In this document: in pieces, positions 37,128-46,105 of the stretch | Numbering within the stretch: position 1 is the stretch's first letter | How the letters are laid out: the number at the start of each line of letters is the position of its first letter | Assembly: GCA_910584975.1 (NCBI GenBank) | Contig: CAJUEA010000001.1 | Location: forward strand, 186,001 to 250,000 | DNA length: 64,000 nucleotides | Source of the DNA: an uncultured Christensenella sp. | Lineage (GTDB): Bacteria > Bacillota > Clostridia > Christensenellales > UBA3700 | Direction: 5' to 3' | Notes under the pieces: generated by a model | Told to the model about the DNA's origin: nothing | The model's database searches: none | The model's input: the letters and a program-made list of their open reading frames with translations, nothing else | Program-made: the position numbers and the translations under genes

Positions 37128-38027
37128 ATGAATATTAACGATTATATCAAAGCAAATTGGGTGCTTTTTAAGCAGATTTACAATGACGATATCGTTCTGG
37201 ATGCTGTGAGAAAGGAGATAAACAGCGATTCAAAAAAGCTGATTAAATATAGTGAGGCATTGCTTGACGGGAAATGGTCAAAGCTTGAGGGGATGCCACC
37301 ACTCTTTATTTTGTCAACTTTGGCGATATCTTTAAAGCCTGTTTTTGACAAGTTTATTAAAATGGGATTTAGCGAAAGTGTTTTTTATGACACAATGTCA
37401 GATGTGAAAATTTGGGGAGAAGATTATCGTACGCACCATAATGGGGATATCGGTGTTACGGAAATAAATTGGTTGCAATTACATTTTTCTTGTCAGATTT
37501 TCAAAATTGGAAGATTGCAATATCAAATTTCAAAATATTATTTTGAAAAATCTACTGAGTATAATGGTGTAACTTTGAAATATGGGGATAGATGCTACAA
37601 CATTCATATTCCAAGAGGTGCAAAGCTTGACAGCGTTAGTTGCAAAAAATCCATTACTTTGGCAATTGACACTTTGGAGGATATTTTTAGGGATATTCAA
37701 ACAGATATTATGATGTGCCATAGTTGGTTGCTTAGCCCTTACAATCAAAAATTTGTGGCTCCAAACAGCAACATTGCTAAGTTTGCAAAAATGTTTAAAA
37801 TTGTTGGTGAAAGTGACGAGGTTGAACAACATTTCCGTTGGATATTTGATATTCGTGAGGATAATAAAATTTTTGCAAAATGCAAGAAGAAAAATGGTTA
37901 CTATTACAATTTGGAAAACTTTACTCCAAAAACTTCATTGCAAGCGGCTGCCAAAAATTACATTATGGCAGGTGGCGAATTAAGTGTTGGCAAGGGATTG
38001 ATTGACACAAAAGACATTATTGGCTGA
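37128..38027 (+). CDS. Acyltransferase-domain protein (NAT_N/GNAT_C type)
   Basis: 299 residues. The second half (INWLQLHFSCQIFKIGRLQYQ, IHIPRGAKLD, then HSWLLSP) resembles the GNAT-like C-terminal domain of clostridial acyltransferase-domain proteins. No signal peptide. The substrate is unknown. It has its own promoter and a GAAGGAG site. thiE begins two bases after its stop, so the two are probably co-transcribed; whether it acts in thiamine metabolism is unclear. Confidence 0.6.
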   Translation: MNINDYIKANWVLFKQIYNDDIVLDAVRKEINSDSKKLIKYSEALLDGKWSKLEGMPPLFILSTLAISLKPVFDKFIKMGFSESVFYDTMSDVKIWGEDYRTHHNGDIGVTEINWLQLHFSCQIFKIGRLQYQISKYYFEKSTEYNGVTLKYGDRCYNIHIPRGAKLDSVSCKKSITLAIDTLEDIFRDIQTDIMMCHSWLLSPYNQKFVAPNSNIAKFAKMFKIVGESDEVEQHFRWIFDIREDNKIFAKCKKKNGYYYNLENFTPKTSLQAAAKNYIMAGGELSVGKGLIDTKDIIG

Positions 38028-38028
38028 T

Positions 38029-38655
38029 ATGAAAAAAAGAGATTTGTTGTTGTATCTTGTCACTGATAGCGCAATGGCTGCTGGCAGATTGACTGAGATT
38101 GTGCAATCGGCTGTTGAGTCAGGTGTGACAATGGTACAACTCAGGGAAAAGTCAGCAAGTTTTGATGAATTTTGCCATAAGGCACAAGCTTTAAAAAGCA
38201 TTTGTGACAAATATAATGTTCCTTTGATAATAAATGATAATATTGATGTTTGTCTTGCTGTTGGAGCAAGTGGCGTTCATCTTGGTAGCAGTGATTGTGA
38301 TATTGCTACGGCTCGAAAATTGCTTGGCAAGGACAAAATTATTGGTGGCTCGGCAAGAGATATTCAAACAGCTTTAAAAATTCAAAATGACAGCGCAGAT
38401 TATTTGGGTGTTGGGGCAGTGTTTGGTACCACAACCAAAAGCGATGCAAAAGCCATATCTGTGGATATTTTAAAAAATATTTGTCAAAGCGTGGACATTC
38501 CTGTTGTTGCCATTGGTGGCGTAAATGAAGGAAATATTGAACTATTAAAATCAAGTGGCATCGCAGGGGTTGCAGTTGTATCTTGCATACTAAAGTCTGA
38601 CAATGTGCAAAATACAACAAAAAATTTGCTTGCAAAATTGCATAAAATTGTTTGA
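38029..38655 (+). CDS. thiE: Thiamine phosphate synthase
   Basis: It joins HMP-PP and thiazole phosphate to make thiamine phosphate (208 residues). TIM-barrel landmarks: MVQLREKS, PLIINDNIDVCLAVGASGVHLG, YLGVGAVFGTTTKSDA and VVAIGGVNEGN. ATG 38029 is chosen; the extra in-frame upstream codons lie inside the previous gene. The full set of pyrophosphate and thiazole contacts separates it from the TenI-like paralogue at 42016. Confidence 0.93.
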   Translation: MKKRDLLLYLVTDSAMAAGRLTEIVQSAVESGVTMVQLREKSASFDEFCHKAQALKSICDKYNVPLIINDNIDVCLAVGASGVHLGSSDCDIATARKLLGKDKIIGGSARDIQTALKIQNDSADYLGVGAVFGTTTKSDAKAISVDILKNICQSVDIPVVAIGGVNEGNIELLKSSGIAGVAVVSCILKSDNVQNTTKNLLAKLHKIV

Positions 38656-38683
38656 CGAATCACACATTTTCTTTTTAAAAATA

Positions 38684-38712
38684 TTGACTTTTTTGCAGTA
38701 AAATGCTAAAAT
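38684..38712 (+). promoter_or_regulatory. thiS operon promoter
   Basis: TTGACT (38684-38689), 17 bases, TAAAAT (38707-38712) with extended TG at 38704-38705. It begins a leader of about 130 bases. Confidence 0.8.
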
Positions 38713-38721
38713 AAAATTGAT

Positions 38722-38785
38722 AAAGGCATATAAATGGGGCACACCACCGAAAGGGCGTGTTCATTTGTACGCCTTATTTTTGTTG
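38722..38785 (+). promoter_or_regulatory. Candidate attenuator leader of thiS operon
   Basis: A terminator-like hairpin, GGCGTGT (38754-38760) with GTACGCC (38767-38773), is followed by TTATTTTT. Its left arm can instead pair upstream: ACAC (38741-38744) with GTGT (38757-38760), plus CC/GG closing a GAAA loop at 38749-38752. AAGGC near 38724 can pair with GCCTT at the end. Mutually exclusive structures before a biosynthetic operon are riboswitch-like. It lacks the TPP riboswitch core. A thiS-associated RNA motif has been reported in the literature, to my recollection; I cannot confirm identity. Confidence 0.5.
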
Positions 38786-38849
38786 ATTTAGGCAAAAACA
38801 GTAAATGATAGACAAAAAGCAACTAAAAAGTTTTTGTATGTGAGGGTAT

Positions 38850-39044
38850 ATGATTAAAATTAATGGCGAAAAAAAAGAGCTAGCAAATATTAATTTGCTT
38901 GATTACTTGCTTAAAAACGGATTCAAAACGGAAGTTTTGGCTGTAGAACTTAATGGCAGAATTGTTAAAAAAGCAGATTATGCTGTTACAACTTTGTGCG
39001 ATGGCGACATTGTGGAAATTGTAAGCTTTGTGGGTGGTGGCTGA
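38850..39044 (+). CDS. thiS: Sulfur carrier protein ThiS
   Basis: A 64-residue ubiquitin-fold carrier that ends in GGG. The C-terminal glycine is adenylated by ThiF and converted to a thiocarboxylate for thiazole synthesis. It is preceded by GTGAGGG. thiF starts two bases after its stop. Confidence 0.93.
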   Translation: MIKINGEKKELANINLLDYLLKNGFKTEVLAVELNGRIVKKADYAVTTLCDGDIVEIVSFVGGG

Positions 39045-39045
39045 T

Positions 39046-39834
39046 ATGAAAATTTTTGTAAATGGCAAAGCTGTTGAAGTTGAAACTAACAGCAAAGTTT
39101 GTGATATTTTGTCTGGGTATGATGTTTTTGTTCGTAATGGTTACGGAATTGACAAAAATTCATTGCTTGCAGAGGGCGACAAAATTATTGCTGTCAAAAA
39201 AGGAGAAATACCAGACGAGGGCAATTTGAAAGATATGATTTTATCTCGAAACGGTGAAGTCAGCAAAAGGCTGGAAAGTGCTTGCGTTTGCATATGTGGT
39301 TTGGGTGGGCTTGGCTCAAACATTGCCCAAATGCTTGCAAGGTTAGGTGTGGGGAGTCTCATTTTGGCAGACTTTGATGTTGTTGACCCAACAAATTTGA
39401 ACAGACAAAATTATTATATGGATGATATAGGAAGTCTAAAAACTGATGCAACAGCACGGATATTAAAAAAAATCAACCCTTATATTAATATCGTCAAAAA
39501 AAATGTTTTTGTTTGTGAGGAGAATATTTTGAATATTGTGCAAGATGCAGATGTTGTGGTTGAAGCATTTGACAACCCTAAATCAAAAGCATTGTTGGTT
39601 AATATTCTGCTTGAGCAAACAGAAAAATATGTTGTGGCAAGTTCGGGTATGGCAGGGTATGGCAGTAGCAATATGATAAGGACAAGCAATCCTTTAAAAA
39701 GGCTTTATCTGTGTGGGGACAGCACCAGTGAGGCAGCAGAAAGTGTTAGCCTTATGGCACCTTTGGTAAGTGTTTGTGCAGGACATCAAGCAAATGCAGT
39801 GCTAAGAATTTTGCTCGGGCAGTTTGAGATATGA
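39046..39834 (+). CDS. thiF: ThiF adenylyltransferase with N-terminal ThiS-like domain
   Basis: 262 residues. The first about 60 (MKIFVNGKAVEVE ... IIAVKKGEIP) are a ThiS-like beta-grasp domain without a C-terminal GG. The rest is an E1-type Rossmann domain: GLGGLGSNIAQMLARLGVG, the arginine/aspartate segment DFDVVDPTNLNRQ, and VEAFDNPKSK. It activates the C-terminus of ThiS. This fused form is common in clostridia; the zinc cysteines of longer ThiF/MoeB proteins are largely absent. Confidence 0.9.
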   Translation: MKIFVNGKAVEVETNSKVCDILSGYDVFVRNGYGIDKNSLLAEGDKIIAVKKGEIPDEGNLKDMILSRNGEVSKRLESACVCICGLGGLGSNIAQMLARLGVGSLILADFDVVDPTNLNRQNYYMDDIGSLKTDATARILKKINPYINIVKKNVFVCEENILNIVQDADVVVEAFDNPKSKALLVNILLEQTEKYVVASSGMAGYGSSNMIRTSNPLKRLYLCGDSTSEAAESVSLMAPLVSVCAGHQANAVLRILLGQFEI

Positions 39835-39959
39835 AAAGAAGATATTGCTAAAAAGTGATATCATTTGCACTGCAACTTTATTGCTTTAGCAAAGTGAAAT
39901 TATAATTGAAATTAAAATTTATTTTTACAGATAAAAACTAAAAATAATTGAAAAAACTA

Positions 39960-39975
39960 TCAAAAATCGATAGTA
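39960..39975 (+). repeat. 16-base dispersed motif, copy 4
   Basis: TCAAAAATCGATAGTA, one mismatch to the consensus (G for Y at position 14), 21 bases before the thiG start, sense strand. Confidence 0.7.
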
Positions 39976-39996
39976 AAAAACAAAAAGGAGTCGTAT

Positions 39997-40764
39997 ATGC
40001 AAGATAAATTGGTGATTGGAGGAAAGGAGTTTAACTCAAGGTTCATATTAGGTTCGGGCAAATTTTCACTAAAGTTTATGCAATCGGTAATTGACAATGC
40101 CGAGGTGGAAATGGTTACGGTTGCGCTGCGCAGAGCAAACATTGGTGGGGAGAATAATATTTTGGATTATATCCCAAAAAATATAACATTGTTGCCAAAC
40201 ACTTCAGGCGCAAGAACTGCTGAAGAGGCTGTGCGAATTGCAAGACTTGCAAGAGAAATTGGCTGTGGCGATTTTGTGAAACTTGAGATAATTGGAGATA
40301 GCAAATACCTTTTGCCAAACAACAGCGAAACAATAAAAGCAACTGAAATTTTGGCAAATGAAGGTTTTATTGTTATGCCTTATATGTATCCAGATTTGTA
40401 TGTTGCAAGAGATTTGCAACTTGCAGGAGCAAGTGCTGTTATGCCTCTTGCTGCACCAATCGGAACAAACAAAGGTCTTAGAACAAAAGATTTTATCAAA
40501 ATTTTGGTGGACGAAATTGATTTGCCTATCATTGTGGATGCGGGCATTGGCAAACCTTCTGAAGCGTGCGAGGCAATGGAAATGGGGGTAAGTGCGATTA
40601 TGGCAAACACTGCAATTGCAACAGCAGGCAATGTGGATATGATGGCAGCAAGCTTTAAAAATGCAATTATTGCAGGGAGAATGGCTTTTCTTGCAAAAAC
40701 AGGAAGAGTGCTTGAAAACAAAGCTGAGGCATCCAGCCCGTTGACAGGCTTTTTGGAGGATTAA
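39997..40764 (+). CDS. thiG: Thiazole synthase
   Basis: It builds the thiazole ring from ThiS thiocarboxylate, dehydroglycine and DXP (255 residues). [19 protein letters not shown], the Schiff-base lysine region [16 protein letters not shown], and [17 protein letters not shown] with ANTAIA are typical. It has an AAGGAG site. A 162-base gap precedes it with a TATAAT (39901-39906) but no convincing -35. Confidence 0.95.
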   Translation: MQDKLVIGGKEFNSRFILGSGKFSLKFMQSVIDNAEVEMVTVALRRANIGGENNILDYIPKNITLLPNTSGARTAEEAVRIARLAREIGCGDFVKLEIIGDSKYLLPNNSETIKATEILANEGFIVMPYMYPDLYVARDLQLAGASAVMPLAAPIGTNKGLRTKDFIKILVDEIDLPIIVDAGIGKPSEACEAMEMGVSAIMANTAIATAGNVDMMAASFKNAIIAGRMAFLAKTGRVLENKAEASSPLTGFLED

Positions 40765-41922
40765 ATGAAAAATTGTGATACTGATATTATGCAATATCTT
40801 GATGGAATGCAAGTGACCAGTCACGAGATTTTGGATAAAGTGGAAAATCTTTATAACAATTTTGACTATAACACTTTTACTAAGGCTGATGTAAAAAATG
40901 CATTGAGTAAAGATGTGCTTTCAATTTCTGATTATGCAGCACTTTTATCGCCTGCTGCAGATGAATTTTTGGAGCAAATGGCAATTCGTGCAAAGCAGGA
41001 AACTTTCAAACATTTTGGAAACAGCGTTGGGCTTTATACTCCACTTTATATTGCCAATTATTGCGAAAATCATTGTGTTTATTGTGGTTTTAATTGTATG
41101 AATAAAATACATCGTGCTGTGCTTTCTGAACAAGAGATTGATGACGAGCTTAAAGCCATTGCAAATCAAGGTTTTAAAGAAATATTATTGCTTACAGGCG
41201 AGAGCAGAAAAAAATCAAGTGTGGAGTATATCGGCAAAGCTATTACTATTGCAAAAAAATATTTTGCAACAATCGGCATTGAAATTTATCCTCTTAATAG
41301 CGACGAATATGCATATTTGAATAAGCTTGGAGCAGATTATGTAAGTGTTTATCAAGAAACTTACAACAGGCAAAAATATGCCGAACAACATCTTATAGGT
41401 TCAAAAAGAGTTTTTCCTTATCGCTTTAATGCACAGGAGAGAGCCTTGCAAGGTGGTATGCGTGGGGTTTGCTTTGGTGCATTGCTTGGTTTGGATGATT
41501 GGCGTAAGGATGCCTTTGCAGTTGGGTGCCACGCATATTTGTTGCAAAAAAAATATCCACATGCAGAGATTAGTTTCAGTTGTCCTCGAATGAGGCCGTT
41601 TATCAATAATAGTGAAAACAATCCTAAAGATGTGCACGAAAGACAACTTTTGCAAGTTATTTTGGCGTACAGAATCTTTATGCCGTTTGCAAGCATAAAC
41701 ATTTCAACGCGAGAGCAACAATCTTTCCGTGATGGCGTTGTAGGTATGGCGTGCAATAAAATTTCAGCAGGTTCAAAAACTGGAGTGGGTGGGCACAACG
41801 GAAATGAAAAGGGGGACGAGCAATTTGACATTTCTGACCCAAGAGACTTGGTACAAATCAATCAAATGCTTGAGAGCAAAGGTCTGCAACCAGTCTACAC
41901 AGATAGTCAGTATTTGATTTAG
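40765..41922 (+). CDS. thiH: 2-iminoacetate synthase (tyrosine lyase)
   Basis: A radical SAM enzyme that cleaves tyrosine to dehydroglycine for ThiG (385 residues). The cluster motif CENHCVYCGF is near residue 100, followed by LLLTGESRKKS and YQETYNRQKYAE. The use of ThiH rather than the oxygen-dependent ThiO fits an anaerobe. It directly abuts thiG. Confidence 0.95.
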   Translation: MKNCDTDIMQYLDGMQVTSHEILDKVENLYNNFDYNTFTKADVKNALSKDVLSISDYAALLSPAADEFLEQMAIRAKQETFKHFGNSVGLYTPLYIANYCENHCVYCGFNCMNKIHRAVLSEQEIDDELKAIANQGFKEILLLTGESRKKSSVEYIGKAITIAKKYFATIGIEIYPLNSDEYAYLNKLGADYVSVYQETYNRQKYAEQHLIGSKRVFPYRFNAQERALQGGMRGVCFGALLGLDDWRKDAFAVGCHAYLLQKKYPHAEISFSCPRMRPFINNSENNPKDVHERQLLQVILAYRIFMPFASINISTREQQSFRDGVVGMACNKISAGSKTGVGGHNGNEKGDEQFDISDPRDLVQINQMLESKGLQPVYTDSQYLI

Positions 41923-42015
41923 GCAAAATATTTAATTGACTTTGAATATTGAGTTATTATTTAATATAAAAAATTGCAGTTTGAAAACTAAAAATAACAA
42001 ATCAAAAGGTGTAAA

Positions 42016-42567
42016 ATGATAATTTTTACGGATAGAAAAAGTGCAAAAATGCCACTTGAAAAGGTGGTGGAAAATTGTATAATAAAGTACAAGCCAAATG
42101 CAATTTATTTGCGTGAAAAAGACTTGAGTGATGAAGAATATGCTTTGCTTGCACAAAAAATAATGCCATTATGTAAGCAAAGTGATACGGCATTTTACAT
42201 TTGTGAAAGAGAGGAAATTGCAAAAAGTCTTGGGGTTAAAAATTTGCATATTAGCGTGAAAAATATTTCAAAAATCGGTACTATTTGCGAATTTTGCAAT
42301 ATTTCCGTATCAATTCATAATGTGGACGAGGTGAAAACTGCTATTCATGCAGGTGCCACAAACTTGGTTTTTGGACATATTTTTGAAACGCAGTGCAAAC
42401 AAGGCTTGCCACCTCGTGGATTATGGCAGCTTGAAGAAATATGTAGGGTATCAAATGTTCCCGTTGTTGCAATCGGTGGAATAAATTCGCAAAATTGTAA
42501 CAAAGTACTTGAGTGTGGTGCAAGTGATTTTGCAATCATGAGCAGTGCAATGAAATCAACTTTTTAA
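42016..42567 (+). CDS. tenI: TenI-like thiazole tautomerase
   Basis: 183 residues related to ThiE but shorter. It keeps AIYLREKDL and VVAIGGIN but lacks the ThiE INDNID/GVHLG signature. It has FGHIFETQCKQGLPPRGL, close to the TenI segment. TenI aromatises the thiazole product of ThiG. It follows thiH by about 90 bases. Annotation as a second thiamine phosphate synthase is the alternative. It contains the dispersed motif at 42268-42283. Confidence 0.82.
   Translation: MIIFTDRKSAKMPLEKVVENCIIKYKPNAIYLREKDLSDEEYALLAQKIMPLCKQSDTAFYICEREEIAKSLGVKNLHISVKNISKIGTICEFCNISVSIHNVDEVKTAIHAGATNLVFGHIFETQCKQGLPPRGLWQLEEICRVSNVPVVAIGGINSQNCNKVLECGASDFAIMSSAMKSTF
42268..42283 (+). repeat. 16-base dispersed motif, copy 5 (inside tenI)
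   Basis: Exact TCAAAAATCGGTACTA, read as SKIGT plus one partial codon in the gene frame. Confidence 0.8.
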
Positions 42568-42639
42568 AGTAATTGTATTTTTGCTGACATATAAGTTTTT
42601 CAAGTATAGCATTATATGCTCAACATGTCAATGCTATGG

Positions 42640-42684
42640 TCATTCCGAGTTTGTCAAGGAATCTCCAACTTGGCTTGTTAAATA
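42640..42684 (+). repeat. Degenerate dispersed repeat, copy 1
   Basis: A segment containing ATTCCGAGTTTGTCAAGGAA and then ACTTGGCTTGTTAA. It aligns with two tandem units at 49612-49698 and looks like a remnant of an intergenic repeat family. Confidence 0.6.
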
Positions 42685-42829
42685 AAGAAAAATGTAATTT
42701 TTATTATTGCGATTGCATAAAAGCGTATTAAGTCGTATATGTTATTTTTAATAAATGATTGCAATAAGTGATTCGATATCGGTAAATTTGACATTATTTT
42801 ATAATCTAAAAATAAAAAGAAAAAAAGTC

Positions 42830-42858
42830 TTTACAATTTATTAAAAATGTTATATACT
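42830..42858 (+). promoter_or_regulatory. thiD operon promoter
   Basis: TTTACA (42830-42835), 17 bases, TATACT (42853-42858). The start would fall at about 42865, exactly where the riboswitch begins. Confidence 0.75.
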
Positions 42859-42865
42859 AATTGTG

Positions 42866-42945
42866 CAGGGGTACTCTTTTTGAGTTGAGAGGGCAAATGC
42901 CCAACCCTTTGAACCTGTTGGTTAATACCAGTGAAGGGAGCAAAA
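42866..42945 (+). promoter_or_regulatory. TPP riboswitch (THI element)
   Basis: The conserved core is present: a GGGGT...ACCC P1 environment, GAGTTGAGAGGGC..GCCCAACCC, TTTGAACCTGTT, then TTAATACCAGTGAAGGGA. It senses thiamine pyrophosphate and controls thiD-thiC-HAD through the adjacent terminator. Confidence 0.95.
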
Positions 42946-42958
42946 TATAACAATTTTG

Positions 42959-42987
42959 ACCCACCTTTAATGGAGGGTTATTTTTTT
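42959..42987 (+). terminator. Riboswitch-controlled terminator
   Basis: ACCC-A-CC (42959-42965) pairs with GG-A-GGGT (42972-42978) with one mismatch, then a seven-T run that runs into the thiD ribosome binding site. The expression platform is therefore transcription termination. Confidence 0.8.
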
Positions 42988-42996
42988 GGAGGGATT

Positions 42997-43782
42997 ATGC
43001 GTACAGCGCTTACGATTGCAGGCTCAGATTGCAGTGGTGGTGCCGGAGTTCAGGCAGATTTGAAAACAATGTCCGCACACGGCGTTTTTGGAATGAGCGT
43101 TATTGTTGCAGTGGTTGCAGAAAACACTGCTAGGGTAATTTCCATTCAAGATATGCCTTCACAAATAATATGCGACCAAATGACAGCTGTGTTTGAGGAT
43201 ATAAAAGTTGATGCAGTCAAAATTGGTATGTTATCCAGTCCTGAATGTATAAACAGCGTTTACAAAAAACTTTTGGAGTATAAACCACAAAACATTGTTG
43301 TTGACCCTGTAATGTATGCAAAAAATGGTTCTCCACTAATGCCAGAGGAAAGCATAAAAGTGCTTTTAGAAACTATTGTTCCACTTGCCACAGTGATTAC
43401 TCCAAACATCCCAGAGGCAGAGTGCATTGCAAAAATGTCAATTTCAAGCAGGCAAGATATGATGACTGCTTGCAAAAAAATATATTCCACAGGTGTGAAA
43501 AATGTGCTTGTCAAAGGTGGACATTATGACGGCGAGGCAATGGATATTTTGTTTGACGGCAAGCAATTTTACACTTTTGTGACAGAAAGGATAAACACAA
43601 AAAACACGCACGGTACAGGTTGCACCTTGTCAAGCAGCATTGCAAGCAACCTTGCTTTGGGGCATAATGTTTATGAAAGTGTAAAGCTTGCAAAGGAATA
43701 TGTAACAGGTGCAATCAAACATTCATTGGAGATTGGTAAAGGCAATGGCCCAACCAATCATTTTTGGAAAATTTTTGAATAA
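42997..43782 (+). CDS. thiD: Hydroxymethylpyrimidine (phosphate) kinase
   Basis: It phosphorylates HMP and HMP-P to HMP-PP (261 residues). ALTIAGSDCSGGAGVQADLKT, DPVMYAKNG and THGTGCTLSSSIASNLA are family hallmarks of this ribokinase-fold enzyme. I start at ATG 42997 after GGAGGG; in-frame codons upstream belong to the riboswitch. It is the first gene after the TPP switch. Confidence 0.95.
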   Translation: MRTALTIAGSDCSGGAGVQADLKTMSAHGVFGMSVIVAVVAENTARVISIQDMPSQIICDQMTAVFEDIKVDAVKIGMLSSPECINSVYKKLLEYKPQNIVVDPVMYAKNGSPLMPEESIKVLLETIVPLATVITPNIPEAECIAKMSISSRQDMMTACKKIYSTGVKNVLVKGGHYDGEAMDILFDGKQFYTFVTERINTKNTHGTGCTLSSSIASNLALGHNVYESVKLAKEYVTGAIKHSLEIGKGNGPTNHFWKIFE

Positions 43783-43786
43783 TCAG

Positions 43787-43802
43787 TCAAAAATCGGTAT
43801 TA
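43787..43802 (+). repeat. 16-base dispersed motif, copy 6
   Basis: Exact TCAAAAATCGGTATTA between thiD and thiC, on the sense strand, followed by a small AGGC/GCCT hairpin. Confidence 0.8.
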
Positions 43803-43845
43803 TTTTAGGCTTTTTGCCTGAAAAAGTAAGCAAATCGGAGGAAAT

Positions 43846-45162
43846 ATGAAAAATTATTCAACACAAATGGAGGCAGCTAAAAAAGGAATAACAACTCCTG
43901 CAATGGAGATTGTTGCTGAAAAAGAGAGGATATCTCCACAAGAGATAATGCGTAAGGTTGCTTGTGGGGAGGTTTCCATTCCTTGCAATATCAATCACAA
44001 AAATTTGTCGCCTGAAGGTGTGGGCAGTGGACTTAAAACAAAAGTCAATGTCAATCTTGGAGTGTCAGGGGATTTGCACGATTATGATATTGAAATGCAA
44101 AAAGTGGATATCGCGTTGAAATATGGTGCAGAAGGCATTATGGATTTGTCAAATTGTGGAAAAACAAATGTGTTTAGACAAAAATTAATAGATAAATCCA
44201 CTGCAATGATTGGAACAGTGCCAATGTACGATGCAATTGGCTATCTTGAAAAAGATTTGATGGATATCACTGCTGAGGACTTTTTGAGAGTGGTTGAGGC
44301 ACACGCCGAGCAAGGTGTTGATTTTGTAACCATTCACGCAGGAATCAACAAAAGAGTTGTGGAAGGTTTTATGCGTGAAGGCAGAAGAATGAATATTGTG
44401 TCAAGGGGTGGTTCACTTTTGTTTGCTTGGATGCAAATGACTGGCAATGAAAATCCATTTTTTGAGCATTATGACAAGGTGCTTGACATTTTGCGAAAAT
44501 ATGATGTTACAATAAGCCTTGGCGATGCAATGCGTCCCGGTTGCATTGACGACAGCACAGATAGCGGACAAATTGGCGAGTTGATTGAGCTTGGTTACTT
44601 GACAAAGCGTGCGTGGGAAAAAGATGTTCAAGTTATGATTGAAGGACCGGGGCACATGGCTCTTAATGAAATTGCAAGCAATATGCAAATGGAAAAAAAG
44701 CTTTGCCACAATGCACCTTTTTATGTGTTAGGACCACTTGTTACTGATATTGCCCCAGGGTATGACCACATTACATCGGCTATTGGTGGTGCAATTGCTG
44801 CATCAAATGGCGCAGACTTTTTGTGTTATGTAACGCCAGCTGAACATTTGAGATTGCCTGATGTGAATGATGTGCGAGAAGGTTTGATTGCAACCAAAAT
44901 TGCTGCACACGCAGCAGATATTGCAAAAGGTATTCCTTATGCAAGAGAAATTGACAACAAAATGTCCGATTGCAGACACAAAGTGGATTATGAAGGAATG
45001 TTCAAATACGCAATTGACCCCGAAAAAGCAAGAGCTTATTATGAAAGCGTTCCACCAAAAAACAGACATACTTGCTCTATGTGTGGCAAAATGTGCGCAA
45101 TAAGAACGACAAATATGATTTTGGATGGCAAAAAAGTTGAATTGCAAGAGGAAAACAAATGA
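43846..45162 (+). CDS. thiC: Phosphomethylpyrimidine synthase
   Basis: It rearranges AIR to HMP-P by radical SAM chemistry (438 residues). [25 protein letters not shown], and [11 protein letters not shown] are typical. The C-terminal cluster motif CSMCGKMC has the compact spacing seen in clostridial forms. It is in the riboswitch operon with thiD. The HAD gene start overlaps its stop (ATGA). Confidence 0.96.
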   Translation: MKNYSTQMEAAKKGITTPAMEIVAEKERISPQEIMRKVACGEVSIPCNINHKNLSPEGVGSGLKTKVNVNLGVSGDLHDYDIEMQKVDIALKYGAEGIMDLSNCGKTNVFRQKLIDKSTAMIGTVPMYDAIGYLEKDLMDITAEDFLRVVEAHAEQGVDFVTIHAGINKRVVEGFMREGRRMNIVSRGGSLLFAWMQMTGNENPFFEHYDKVLDILRKYDVTISLGDAMRPGCIDDSTDSGQIGELIELGYLTKRAWEKDVQVMIEGPGHMALNEIASNMQMEKKLCHNAPFYVLGPLVTDIAPGYDHITSAIGGAIAASNGADFLCYVTPAEHLRLPDVNDVREGLIATKIAAHAADIAKGIPYAREIDNKMSDCRHKVDYEGMFKYAIDPEKARAYYESVPPKNRHTCSMCGKMCAIRTTNMILDGKKVELQEENK

Positions 45163-45809
45163 AATTGACAGACAAAATAAAATATGCTGTGTTTGATTTG
45201 GATGGCACTTTGTTTGACTCAATGTGGCTTTGGAAAAAGATTGATTATGATTATCTTGCAAAGCGTGGGGTGCAAGTGCCTGACGACTATATGAAATGCA
45301 TAAATCATATGAGCGTAATTGACACGGCTTTATATTCGATAGAACGCTTTAATCTTAAGGATACACCCGAGCAGCTTATTAGTGAATGGCTAGAAATGGC
45401 AAAACAGGCGTATTGTGAACAAATATTGCTAAAACCCTATGCGTTAGAATTTTTGCAAATGTTAAAGCAAAAAGATATTCATATGTCAGTTGCAACCTCT
45501 TTGAGTTTAGAGCTTGCATTGCCTGCGTTGAAAAGAAATGGAATTTTGGAATTTTTTGACAATGTTGTTAACAGCGAGCAAGTAAAGCGTGGCAAAGGAT
45601 TTCCAGATATTTATCTCAAAGCAATAAGTCACACACAGTTTGAACCGTCAGAGTGTGTTGTGTTTGAGGATATTTTGCAAGGCGTAAAAGGTGCAAAAGC
45701 AGGTGGATTTTATGTGGTAGGTGTTTATGATAAGGAATCTGAACAAGACCACAATCAAATGAAAGAAATTGCAAATATGTTCATAAATAATTTTGGAGAT
45801 TTAATGTGA
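45159..45809 (+). CDS. HAD family phosphatase, thiamine-operon member
   Basis: 216 residues. The nucleophile motif is DLDGT (Asp13, Asp15), motif II is VATS, and the third motif is [17 protein letters not shown]. It has a beta-phosphoglucomutase-like cap. It overlaps thiC and lies under the TPP riboswitch, so a role in thiamine supply is likely, for example thiamine-phosphate dephosphorylation. No thiL, thiM or thiN is seen in the window. Specificity is inference. Confidence 0.78.
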   Translation: MKLTDKIKYAVFDLDGTLFDSMWLWKKIDYDYLAKRGVQVPDDYMKCINHMSVIDTALYSIERFNLKDTPEQLISEWLEMAKQAYCEQILLKPYALEFLQMLKQKDIHMSVATSLSLELALPALKRNGILEFFDNVVNSEQVKRGKGFPDIYLKAISHTQFEPSECVVFEDILQGVKGAKAGGFYVVGVYDKESEQDHNQMKEIANMFINNFGDLM

Positions 45810-45810
45810 A

Positions 45811-45838
45811 AAGGCTGATTGTATCAGTCTTATTTTTG
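45811..45838 (+). terminator. Terminator of thiD-thiC-HAD
   Basis: AAGGCTGAT (45811-45819) pairs with 45823-45831 (one G-U), then ATTTTT. Confidence 0.8.
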
Positions 45839-46105
45839 CAATTTTTGCTTTTTAATTATCATTATTTGTTTCTAAATTGATAAAACGATATATTTAGTTG
45901 AGCAATTATTTAATAATATTGTATAAGTATAGTTTAGAATTTAATTGTCAAAGCAACCAAATAATTAAAATACAGAAGCAAATCATTCAGCAATTTGGTA
46001 ATATTTTCCGAAATAATCAAATTTTGATGAAAAATAATATATTTTATATTAAAAACACTTGCAAATTTTGTGCAAAAAGTTTAATATTGCGATAGGAGGT
46101 GGAAT

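Noticed and set aside
40204..40824. Minus-strand 206-codon frame over thiG/thiH
   Set aside because: Cys/His/Ile-rich shadow of thiG codons without a start signal; thiG is fully conserved in its own frame.
42016..42567. Second thiamine phosphate synthase
   Set aside because: It lacks the ThiE ligand motifs but has the TenI-type GHIFETQCKQGL segment, so the tautomerase call is preferred.
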